Source: Ancistrus triradiatus
Lineage: Eukaryota; Chordata; Actinopteri; Siluriformes; Loricariidae
DNA length: 64,000 nucleotides
Assembly (NCBI GenBank): GCA_025084515.1
Contig: JAJAGP010002199.1
Coordinates: forward strand, 62,001-126,000
Direction of reading: 5' to 3'
How positions within the stretch are numbered: the first letter of the stretch is position 1; the number at the start of each line of letters is the position of its first letter. The notes below the pieces were generated by a model that was not told the origin of the DNA, searched no databases, and saw nothing but the letters and a program-made list of their open reading frames with translations. This document shows positions 34,897-46,000 of the stretch, one piece after another. The position numbers and the translations under genes are program-made.

Positions 34897-35433
34897 CAGG
34901 GTTTAGGACAATGAAACTGAAAACACTGTATTTTAGTGTGGGAGGTTTCCTGGTTGTTTAAATTGGGCAGTCTGGTGGCCAATCGTCATTAATGCACATT
35001 GCACCAGTAAGAGCAGAGTGTGAAGGTTCAGTTAGCAGGGTAAGAGCACAGTTTTGCTCAAAATATTGCAATGCACACAACATTATGGGTGACCAACCAG
35101 AGTTCAGATGAACATGAAAGTGAAGTTGAACATCTCCCATGGCCTGCACAGTCACCAGTTTATTAGTAAATCGTAAATATTATTGAGCCACTTTGGGGTG
35201 TTTTGGAGAAGGGAGTCAGGAAATGTTTTCCTCCACCAGCATCACGTAGTGACCTGGCCACTATCCTGCAAGAAGAATGGCTTAAAATCCCTCTGACCAC
35301 TGTGCAGGACTTGTATATGTCATTTCCAAGACGAATTGATGCTGTATTGGCCACAGAAGGAGGCCCTACACCATACTAATACATTATTGTGGTCTAAAAT
35401 GACAGGTGTTTCAGTTGCATTGTCTAACCCCTG
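34897..35433. mobile_element. MITE-like element, inverted copy of the one at 20901-21449
   Basis: Both ends (CAGGGTTTAGGACAATGAAAC ... TGCATTGTCTAACCCCTG) and the inside match that element in reverse orientation, with small losses. It lies in TA-rich DNA. Confidence 0.82.
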
Positions 35434-35711
35434 TATATATATATTGCCTTGAATAAACAGACAGGCATTGGAACTCGATAAGAGTGTTGTCTCTTTCTTA
35501 AATCCATCTGACAGCACTGTCAGGATCGACTACTCAAATTCCGGAAGCCATATTGAACCCGTACCTGGAATCCAAACAATCAGTTATCCTTACAATCATT
35601 TTCTTTGGAAAGAAGGTGGGATTAATATGTATACCAATTTTGCTGACAGTCCTCCTTCAGCAGTGTGTCCCTCCTCGTTCTCACTACAGCTCTGCAGTTT
35701 CCTGAAAAGAG

Positions 35712-36951
35712 ATGGTAAGTTACATCATTTAGATGTGTGGTCTGCTGAACATTCACGTATTGTTAAGTTATTAGAAAAAAATCTCAGGGCTGTATTCTAA
35801 GAGCTCATATATATATATATATATATACATGTTTGTAAATATGTTGAATCGTGACGCTGTTATACATAAACTGCCAGATAGATGTAGAAATGTTATTTTA
35901 GATGTATTTTTATTTGAGAAAATGCCTGGGGAAAAGCCTAAAAAACGTTTTTTATTTACATATTTTAATTAATCAATGGTTAACATATAAATGAAAATAA
36001 GAACATATGTTTACATATTAAGCATGTTAAAGCTGAACTCTTACTCTGGCTTACTTTTAAACATCTGTCAAATAATCTGTGAAATACTGCGAAATACGTT
36101 CTGTTCTGCAATGTTTGCTTCATCAGGAGCGTGACTGTTCGACCTGCTTTTCTGTTTTCTCCAGCTTTAGCAAAGAGACGCGTTGATAAGGACACTCTAT
36201 CAGAGATCATCAACTATCTCCAGACAAAGGAAGATGTGGGAAAATGCATGCATTTGGGTTTTAAATCTAAATGACTATAAACATCCAAATGTCACCATAT
36301 TGTAACACTTTTGTTGATGCTCAATGTTGTTTTTAGGTATGGGTCTTATGGTCAGTTTGCTCTGGCTATCAATGTCGAAGCTCAATATTGTGATCAAGGT
36401 GCCCACCCTGATCATAAATTTCTTAGGCAAGAAAACGACCGTTATTCAGTGCGAGCTGACATGGACAGTGCCCGACACATTTACTTTGGTCGGCAGCTGA
36501 TTGGTGCCAAACCAAAACCAATCCCTGGAAAACCAGGCAACAATTATCACTCTGAATACCCCCTGCTGATTAAGTCCATGTCAGAAGAACTGAAAAGGTA
36601 CGATCCACTTATTCAAAGGCTCCTTGAGGAAAAAAACATGGTTGCACGATTTTCTACACCTACAACTCTCCCTGTGTGGGCTCCTGCTCGACACCTAATG
36701 GGCGGTACAGCATCATCAAAGCTCTCGACAGGTTCAGAAGGCACTGTGGCCCAACAGCTTTTGTATTTAATCAGATTTGGAAACATGACAATAATAGTTC
36801 TCAGTGGAGACGTAACATAAAGCACATCAACGACAGAGTGCCAATCTATCGCTGTGATGCCAATGGATGCACTCGCTGTGTAGACAACAATAATCATGTT
36901 GTAGGCAAGTGCTGTAAAAATAACCTTAAGATTAAGATATGCTCTGTGTAA
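35712..36951 (+). pseudogene. D7: SNAD-type deaminase pseudogene
   Basis: ATG 35712-35714 with donor GTAAGTT is present. Exon 2 (about 36128-36228) has lost its first ten bases, runs into TGA, and its donor reads GGAAG instead of GTAAG. Exon 3 starts at 36337 and matches D3 closely, with the HSE motif, but a one-base net loss near 36625-36640 shifts the frame before the SPC motif. The C-terminal half (SPC region, GPTAFVFNQIW, tail cysteines) is intact in another frame, to 36951. The TATA position reads TATACCAAT. With four independent breaks this copy is certainly non-functional. AATAAA at 37043-37048. Confidence 0.9.
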
Positions 36952-37048
36952 TGTGCTTACAGTTTGTTCAAGCTGAAATTGATTTATTGCATGGAAATAT
37001 TATAAAAGCTTGAATGATTAATAAAATACTTCTTGCTTGTTCAATAAA

Positions 37049-38532
37049 GTGCTTCCCATTCAACCAGTCTGGTTTTTATTTTGACATTATATATAAAATC
37101 AATGGGTCCTAGAATAGGGCCCTGAGGCACTTAATTTTGCTGATTCTGCCAGATGGAGAGCGAAACTTAAATTCCTACACATTTTGAACATCACTGAGAT
37201 TAATCTGAAGTTCCACTGTATCATATGTACTGTACGTTATAATGAACAACAGTGGAAGGAAGGTGAGGTTAAGATCAGATATTTTCCCAAAGGCATCTTT
37301 AAGCTTATCTCAGCTTGGAGAGAAAGTGTTTAATGTGATCCTGGCTCCACCCTTTAATGACTAATCCACGCCAGTATGTTATGAATACAAATCTAAGGAA
37401 TAAATGTCAGCTGATTCACTTGTAGGCATCTGTAACTATACTGTAAATATAAACATCAATTCCTGTGGTAAGACGATTCGGGTATGCACTTCATTCCCAT
37501 AAAAGGTCACAACTCAGCCAGGTTTGTGTGTTTTGGGTTCAGTCGTCCAACTTTCTTTGGGTTTCAGGTCAGAGCCCATGCTTTCACTATTCAGTGGACC
37601 ACATCAGCATCAGAGTCATGTGTGTTCTGTGTTTGCAAAAGCTTCTGCAAATGATGAAATGTGAGGAGAAAGATGAAATAAACTGAAGAAAGACCGTCTA
37701 GTCACCTGCGAAATCTGGTTTGGGACACTTCCTGATTTCAATATTGACCATTATTTTAAAACATTGTTTGGAAACAGGTCAGACATGGTTTGGGATTTAA
37801 AAAATGTTCAAAAAGCACCTAAGACTAAATTCTGGTGACCCTATAACCATGATCATTCACTTTTCCAACGTCTGACCCAGAGATGTTTATTTGATATCTG
37901 GCTTGGGGCACTTCCTGGGTTCACCACTGACCACAGTTCTGCTAACAGTTTTTTAAAACATTGTTTCATTATTTATATACAGATTGTTCAGTGCATTGGA
38001 AATATTAATACTGATTATGAATGTATAAGAGTAATAATGATGATAATAATAAACATAATAATAATACTAATAGAAGGTGCAGGTGGTAATGCTGGATGCT
38101 GGGGGCTCCAGGGTTCTGTGTTTGATCCTCACCTCAGAGTTTGTCATGTTCTCCCTATAACCACTTGGGTTCTCTCTGGGTTCTTCGATTTCCTTCCAAA
38201 TCCCGACAACATGCCAGTAGATGGACTGGTTCCTCCACAGTGTCTCTAGATGTGACAGAGTGTTTGGTACAGGACAGATAAACCACAGACCTACTCACAT
38301 GGACACTTACTAGGACAAAGCAGTTACTCAGGATAATAATATTAATAATAATGATTTTCCCTGAAGCAAAAGATGCCTTTGAATTAGTCTTTGAAGACAA
38401 TTAATAATTGAATATATGGCATGTAGGCAATTTCTGAGGTCACATTGCCAGGTAATAAACAAGAACTCTGATCAGCCGATGTAAAAATTAAGCAATATCC
38501 TTTTCTTTGGAAGAAGGTGGGATTAAGATTGA
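37049..38532 (+). repeat. deaminase-array spacer between D7 and D8
   Basis: A spacer copy free of the Tc1 and LINE insertions seen in its siblings. It contains the GTTCTCCCTATAACCAC repeat near 38150. No gene. Confidence 0.75.
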
Positions 38533-38539
38533 TATAAAT
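38533..38539 (+). promoter_or_regulatory. TATA box of deaminase D8
   Basis: TATAAAT in the conserved block, 80 nt before the D8 ATG. Confidence 0.75.
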
Positions 38540-38612
38540 TTTGTTGACAGTCCTCCTGCAGCAGTGTGTCCCTCCTCGTTCTCACTACAGCTCTGCAGTT
38601 TCCAGAAAAGAG

Positions 38613-40020
38613 ATGGTAAGTTACATCATTTAGATGTTTGGTCTGTCATTCACATATTGTTAAGCCATTTAAGAAAATAATCTCAGGGCTGTATTCTAGG
38701 AACTCAATTATACAAACCTTTGTTTGCAAATATCTTGAATGTTGATGCTGTTTTATATAAAACAAACTGCCAGGTAGATGTAGAAATTTATTTTTAAATG
38801 TATTTTTAATTGAGAAAAGTCTAGAAATCCCATAAACGGCCAAGTTTTTTTTATTAAGGATGTTAAAGCCAAACTTTTATTCTAGCTTACTTTTAAACAT
38901 CTGTCAAACAATCAGTCAAACAGTTTTCAGTTTCCTGAAAAGAGATGGTGAGTTACAACATTTAGATGTGTGTTCTGTTGAACATTCACATTTTGTCAAG
39001 CTATTGGAAAAACAAAGCATCTCAGTGCTGTCGTATTGCTGTTATATATAAAACAAACTACCAATGTTTTAAGAAAAAGTTTATAAATTCCATAAATGGA
39101 AGAGTTTTTTTTATTAAGGATGTTAAAGCTGACCTCTTATTCGACTTACTTTTAAACATCTGTCAAATAATCTGTGAAATACTGCTAAGTTCTGATCTGA
39201 AATATTTGTTTTATCAGGCTTGTGCTGGAGCACGATTGTTCGTCCTGCTTTTTCTGTTCCCTCCAGCTTTAGCGGTTGATGCTGAAACTCTCTTAAATAT
39301 CACCAACTATCTCCAGGCACAGTAAGATGTGGGAAAATGTATGCTTTTGGGTTTTAGATCTCATTGACTAAAAATATCCAAACATCACCATATTGTAACC
39401 CTTTATTTTCAATGTTGTTTTTCAGTTATGGGTCTAAAGACATGGGTCAGTTTGCTCTGGCCATCAATGTCAACAAACAATATTGTGGTCAAATTTTTCT
39501 GGATCATAACTTCCTTAAATCAGACAATGGGAATTCAGTCCAAGCTCAAATGAACAGTGATGAACGCGTTTACTCTGGTCGGCAGCTGATTGGTGCCAAA
39601 CCAAAACCAAACCCTGAAAAACCAGGCAACAATTTTCACTCTGAATACCTCCTGCTGGTTAAGTCCATGTCAGAAAAACTGAAAGACGATGATCCACTTA
39701 TTCGAACACTGCTGGAGAAAAACCAATACGGCTGCATGATTTTCTACACCTTCAACTCTCCATGTGTGAAATCCTGCTTGGCACCTAATGGGAGGTACAG
39801 CATCATCAAAGCTCTCGACAGGTTCGACTCCTACCATGGTTCAAAAGCTTTCGTATTTAATCAGATTTGGAAATATGACATAAATAGTGAGCAGTGGAAA
39901 GATAAGATAATATACATCGATGGCAAAGTGCCAATCTATCGCTGTGATGCCAATGGATGCACTCGCTGTGTACACGGAAATTCGGTAGCAAATAGGTGCT
40001 GGAAAAAAGATAAAGATTAA
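38613..40020 (+). CDS. D8: secreted SNAD-type deaminase
   Basis: Exons 38613-38615 (ATG), 39218-39321 and 39426-40020 encode 233 residues. The signal peptide is LFVLLFLFPPALA. Metal site: HSE at 107-109, P148, C149, C153 in NSPCVKSC. The tail has its cysteines (RCDANGCTRC ... RCW), so it mixes a subtype-B core with a subtype-A-like end. Intron 1 is about 600 nt and contains a second copy of the exon-1 region at about 38925-38960 (GAAAAGAGATG followed by GTGAGTT), a possible alternative first exon with the same single-codon design. Exon 3 starts T instead of G after the AG, which changes one residue only. AATAAA at 40137-40142. Clean frame. Confidence 0.83.
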
Positions 40021-40142
40021 GACATGCTGCTTCTAATATGCTTACAGTTTCTTCAAGCTGAAATGGAGTCAACGCATGGAAAAATGATAAAAGCTTGAAT
40101 GATTAATAAAATATTTCTTGCTTGTTCCTTACGTCAATAAAA

Positions 40143-43070
40143 CATTTAGCATTCACCCAGTCTGTTGTTTAATTTTGCCTTTACATAAAAAACTGAGTCT
40201 GATAGTCTTTCTGCTAGACGGAGAGCAAAACCACATCACCGGATTTGATCTGAGGCTCCACTGTATTATACGTACTGTACGTTATAACGAACAACAGTGG
40301 AAGCAAGGTCAGGTTAAGATCGGGTATTTTCCCAAAGACATCATTAAGAACTCAACTCCCTTACCAACAATGCTAATCTTTCAATAGGCGGTTGGTAGAG
40401 CACTGGTACTTCATGGGAGCATCTGGCTTCGGGGAGACCGAGGAGGCTCTGGTGGGAGGATAGGGGCCGTTGCCTCATAGCACAGGAATAGATCCTGGCA
40501 CATGACCCAGGCGAGGAACGCCAGTTACAATAACGCATTTTTTTTTGTGGAACTGCTGACTCAATGTTCTACAGCAAAGAATGGGAAATGGATTGTATTA
40601 CCAAAGAAACAGAAGAGAGAGCTAATGGAGGATATAACAAATGTTAATTTAATATATTATAATATCAATACGCCAGTTTTTATTTACAAAATTAAAATGG
40701 ACTTGTGAGCACAATATGGGTTTTATATATGTAAATTATCCTCTACAATACATCCATCTAAAATATTCATTTGTCTTGATTGCATTCAGCAAATTTGGAT
40801 TTTCACGACATGAACGAAAAGAGGGAAAAAATGTGCACGACGAATCCGTGTGGCCGCTGTAGCATTAAGGTCCAGACTGCGTTTGGGAACTGTGGTTACC
40901 CTCGGTTGAGTCCGTGTGGCCACCTTAATGGGCGTTCCTGTTATTCGATCAGCTGTTTGTCGATCCGCAGAATTGGTGTGGTAAGTAGTGCCGAAAAAAC
41001 TGACCTGTCCATGTGAAGGGTGTAAACCTCAGGGGAAAGAGCTCAAGCTGTAATGGTGCTGCTGCTGACGTTGTGCAGGTCTTGCAAACTGGGGATAAAG
41101 ACTCGGGACTTTAAACGATCTGCAATAATCTTTAACCAACATCAGGGTTTAGAACAAAGTAGCAAAACTCACCATCACACAGCGGGAAAACACACTATTG
41201 CTCTCACCGGTGGTTAAAAATTCAAGTAAAACAGGAAATACACAATGATAAAACAAAACACATACATCAATCATATGGAAGGATCTCTTTCACAGGGAGG
41301 ACTTTTAGTTTATAGGTCATTTCATCTGTCCCTAACTCGGACACGCCCCAAATGCACCGGGCAAAACTTTGCGGTCGTAGGATCGTGCCACAAAAACATC
41401 ATGAGGATAATGAGGGGTTTGAATACCTGTAGTAAATCAGGGGCCATATTCAAAAAGAACCTTAGTGCTAAGAGCAGCTCCTAGTGTCGACATTCTAGAA
41501 AAATCTTTCCCTCTGACAGTCAGGAGTAGATCCTAGTAACAATAAAAGTTATTCCTAAAACATCATAACCCCTAACCCATAACCCCGAAATGAGTGCTAC
41601 ATATGAACCGACCTCACCAGAAGAATACATTGGACACGGCAGCGATCATCACTGCAAATAGCAGAACCGCATTTTCTCCAGTTCATAGGCTATCCAATAG
41701 ATTAAATAACTACAAAAATAACCAGCATTATAAATACACTGTTAATAAAACAAAGCAAATAAGCGTATGTGTGTGATTAGTGTAAAATACACAGAAATAG
41801 CCTGTGCCTGTTATTTCAAAGGATTATACTAGGCTATATAGTATTTCCCTAATCAAGAGTGCTTTTGTGTATTTGTGTGAGAGAGTGAGAGTGAGTGACG
41901 GGAGTGACGACCAATCACAGTCTTCAAAAGAATGCGTCATATCTAGCAACCGGGTCAACCCCGCCTCCTCACTGAGATAAACGTCTTTGGCTTCTCCCTT
42001 TTAAGAGTTGCTCTGAGATCGCTTCTGAATCTGCAGTTAGGAGCTCTCTTAGAGGATTCTTGGACTCTTTAGGAATACAGGCCCTGGTTTCTGTAGGACA
42101 ATCAGCAGATGATTGGAGTTAAATAAGTGTGTGTTTTGCGATGCAGCTTTTATAATCCCGCAACTTTTAGTTAGCTGGCTCAGTACAATGTGCGTGGCTA
42201 AAATCAGCTTTCAACTGACGGGTACTGGAACGAACATGGGTCTAGAACTGCTGTCATCTAACTCCTGATTTAGAATGGGGACTGTTTTTACATTTTTAAA
42301 TGAAGACACCTTATGGTGATATAGATCCTGCTAACTTGGATGTTCATTTATATAGATACTAATTTTGTGGATAAGTCCGAATTTGTATCGTATTATATAT
42401 TTGTGCTATATATTTATTCATATGGGGTTCTCTTTTATTATGTCATGTTATAATGGATACTGGTTTGGTTATATGCAAAAAGTTTGATAAAAATAAGTTT
42501 ACCAAACAACAAAAAAAAAACCCTAATGATTTAGAGTCAAGATTGATTTTGAGATTTCGAAAAATAAAACGAGTGGCTATTCACAGCGGATGGCACGTGA
42601 AAGTGCTTGCTTTACGTAAAAATATTTTGCTCGTCACGCTAAGCGTTAAAAATTGGGCATTTTTAGTTAGAGTATGAATAAATAATTCAGTTTGTCTGCT
42701 TTAAAATACAAAAACGACTTTTCTATAGACCACACACGCTAACTTATCTAAGGCATAGAAATGATATCTTGTTTGGTTCCCGATCGAATGCCGGTGTCGC
42801 CATTTTAAAATAAGCCTTTCAGGGAAGCACTCTGCACCAAGAGGGAATAAACCGTGAACCTGCACATTCTGGCCAATTTAGAATTTTTGTAGGTTGGTTT
42901 TTTTGGTGGTTGGAGGAAACGCCGGTTCCCACAGGAAAACCACGTTGGGAGAACATACCAAGCTCCACACAGACAGAGGAAATACTGACAAACTCGATTC
43001 ATGAACTAATCCTGTCCATCTCTAGCTCTACCACACCTACTTTACCAGACCCGGTCTTGCCGGCGTGTCT
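40143..43070. other. intergenic DNA between the deaminase array and tiam1
   Basis: No gene recognised. It includes the last piece of array spacer (to about 40345), an inverted-repeat element at 41439-42086 and a degraded dispersed repeat near 42905-42985. The tiam1 3' UTR should occupy the right end, read on the minus strand. Confidence 0.55.
41439..42086. mobile_element. inverted-repeat element, class uncertain (copy 1)
   Basis: It begins CAGGGGCCATATTCAAAAAG and ends TTTAGGAATACAGGCCCTG, which are near-complements. Internal text (TTAGTGCTAAGAGCAGCTCCTAG, GACACGGCAGCGATCAT, CTAGGCTATATAGTATTTCCC) is shared with 54650-55201. A DNA transposon of Harbinger or similar type is possible. No transposase is recognisable. 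Confidence 0.7.
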
Positions 43071-46000
43071 TCAGCTCCGTGGCTCGTTTTGTGTGTCGCT
43101 CTCAGTGCTGCTCGTGTCCCGTCTCACCCAGACGACCTCGTCAGCGGGCGACGCCTGCTCGTCCATGCTGGCCACGGACATGGCGCACTGTTTGCCCAGA
43201 TGAGACAGCCTCAGAGCGTGCTGGGATTTGCAGTCCTTGTCCTCGGTTTTGCTCTGCTCCTCCTGCTCCTCCACCGACATGGCCGACATGGGGCCCTCCA
43301 GCTCCAGGCTGAGATCCTCGTCGTCCCCGTCGGCGAGTACGCCTGTCTCTTTAGCCTGCTCCTGCTCCTCGTAGCGCTGCAGGTCGAACTGCTCCTCCAC
43401 CCAGCGGTCCGTGTCACCTGGCTGCAGAGAATTCTGGGAGTCCGGCGAGTCGGCTTCGGCATCCGTGTCGAACACGATGTCCGTGTCGATGGTGAACCGG
43501 TTTCGCACCAGCTTTCGCCGACCCAGCGTACGCGTGGGGAGGGGGGGGGAGCGAGGCTGTGCAGAATTGGGAAAGGAATGGGAAACATATCGGCTTAGAC
43601 AGAGTGTATTCTTAGACGGGCCTGCGATACGATGCTCTTGCATTTTCTGAACAGCAGAGGGTGCAATCAGCATATCTTCTGTTCTACAGGGTGGGCCATT
43701 TATAGGGATACACCTAAATAAAATGGGAATGATTGGTGATATCAACTTCCTGTTTGTGGCACATTAGTATATTGGAGGGGGACACCTTTTCAAGATGGGT
43801 GTTGACCATGGTGGCCATTTTGGATCCAACTTTATTATTTAGTTAGTTATTTGCTACCTTTGTTCACCTAGCCTGACCGGGAGCGTTTTAGGATCTACCT
43901 GCTCGGCTCATGGCAGGTCGGGCTCCTTTCAGCGCGCACAGACGCTTCCCTCCGAACGGCACGTACTGCTGGCTGGGAGGAACGCTGTCGGTCTTCATCA
44001 GCTGTCGTCTCTGCTTGTCCCTTAAAATGGAGTGCACCATCTTCAGGAAGTCCTTCTTGCTCTCAGGAGAACTAAACATGAAGGAAACAATACTGTACTG
44101 CGTTTTGGGGCCCAACAGCATCACAGTGGTGGGTGGTGGTAACTATCCTGAGACTCTGAGCTTCTGGTCATGGACAAAAATAATATTATAAAGGAACGTC
44201 ACAGGACATGCTTACAAACTGGATTACCTCAGTAGTAAGCTATTGCAGCTTCGTTACCCTAAACCTATTCGCCCTGAAGCTTTTATGCAGTGGGACCGGT
44301 CTACATCTGACAGACCCAAGCTTCGGCTGTCTTGTTGCTACGACACGTCACTGCGTCCTGCCTATGGTCAGGCAAGACTGGTTCGTAAACACAGGCAAGT
44401 AACAATTAAAATGATTACTAGATCTAAATGATAGTAGAAATAATGCGTTTGTGTCATCAGCAGAGATAGTAAAAAAGAAAAGGTGCGTCAAGCATGGATT
44501 GGACTCTCTTTCCTTGTGAAAACGTCCCTTTATAATTTAATGTACATGAAGCGTAGAAGATTTTATGTTCTATTATTTGAGCTTTTATTTTGCTCTGTGT
44601 CAGAACTGGGTCATTCGCTTTTAAATATCAAAAACAGATCTCAATAAATAGTGCATCTTTAAGTTCTTATAACTGACCATCATTGGGAACAATGTAACAA
44701 AATAAACAAATAAAAATCATTTTCATAACAGTGAAATGATACAGATCTACTCAAAGGGAATAAACAGTATAGTACTGCATTAAAGCTTATTATTATTACC
44801 CTATAAATACAATACAATAATAGATTAACATTAGCAAATATTGTTAATCTATTATTGTTGTTGTTTTATTCTATTCTTTTATTATTTATTAGACTAGAAT
44901 CAGGCAATTTTATTCCAGAACAATCTTTGGAGAACTATGAGGTGTTGCCTGGACCAACACGGCGACGACGTTGATGCATGACCCAGCGGTTTGTATGGAC
45001 TAGACATGAAATAACTTCTTCTCTTAGAGCGCCCTCTTGTGGAAATATTTCCAATGTTAAACTGGATGAACAATTCAAAATGATTGCAGGTTTTTGATGA
45101 GACGGAGGCCCATCGCCTTTTGCTGGCCGTTGTACTGAGTCTCCATTCTTAAAGCCCTAGTTTGATTGCTGCACTTATTGTTATCTGTCAGCTGGAGCAT
45201 TCGGCGTACGTTTGTTAATTTAAGTGTGAGCTGATGACGTTTATGTTTGTGACCTGCAGCACAGGTGAAACACCCGCTCTGGTCTTCCTTCTGACTCGGA
45301 TTTCACATGGATGATCTCTCAAAAACTGCAGCGCTGTCGCCGTCTGGCCAGAAAAAACAGGACCCCATCAGCTCAAACAGTAGGGGCATTTCCTAAAGTT
45401 AAAGCAGTTGTGTGTTGTGTGTTACGGCGTGTGTGTGTGTGGCCACATACCTGCACCCGTCAGGGTTCGAGCTTGAAGAGCTTCTGTGGAGATCATGTGA
45501 CGGAAACGGAACGGGTCTCTCTCTTCGACGGAGACGTTTGTACGTTGTGATCCGCCCTGAAATGAGAGAGATCGATAGGAGGTTGTGATCCAGAACGTAT
45601 CCGAGGAACTTAACTGGAAAAACAAAAACCTGCGAGACTCACCATTTTCTTCTTCTGTTTGGAGATGTCTTTGCAGACAAACACCACCGCCGTCTTAAAC
45701 ACTGGAAAAACAGGATGTACAGGATGCAACACTGTCCTTTATTTGTGGGGTGACAATTTATTAGCCTAGTTCACCCCAGCATGACCTTGATGGGGACAGG
45801 TAGGCCCCGAATTATGATGGGGATACGTTCCGACAAATCCGTTGTAAGCTGAATTTATCGTAAATTGAAGATTTTAATATATACTGTATACATCATAGCA
45901 AAGACTATTAAGGGCGTTTAAATATTAAGCGACCGAAGCTTTTCCTCACTACATTTCCCAGCGGTCATCACTCCCGCCACGTGACTGGGGGAGTATTGTA

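Larger units (their letters stand above)
34052..35582 (+). mobile_element. candidate solo LTR, second copy, split by insertions
   Basis: The left part (34052-34294) and right part (about 35448-35582) match 14071-14459 on either side of its short TATATA tract. The break point is that TA tract, which has expanded and received other elements. Confidence 0.5.

Noticed and set aside
9300..40142. Deaminase array read as a CRISPR-like or other repeat array
   Set aside because: The repeats are kilobase-scale gene duplications with introns; there are no short direct repeats with unique spacers.
40780..41016. Small frame in the gene-free stretch before tiam1
   Set aside because: No start context, splice signals, homology or repeats of note; indistinguishable from chance.
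43065..43598. Plus-strand frames opposite the last tiam1 exon
   Set aside because: Antisense shadows of a GC-rich real exon; the minus-strand reading has the TIAM1 C-terminal motifs.
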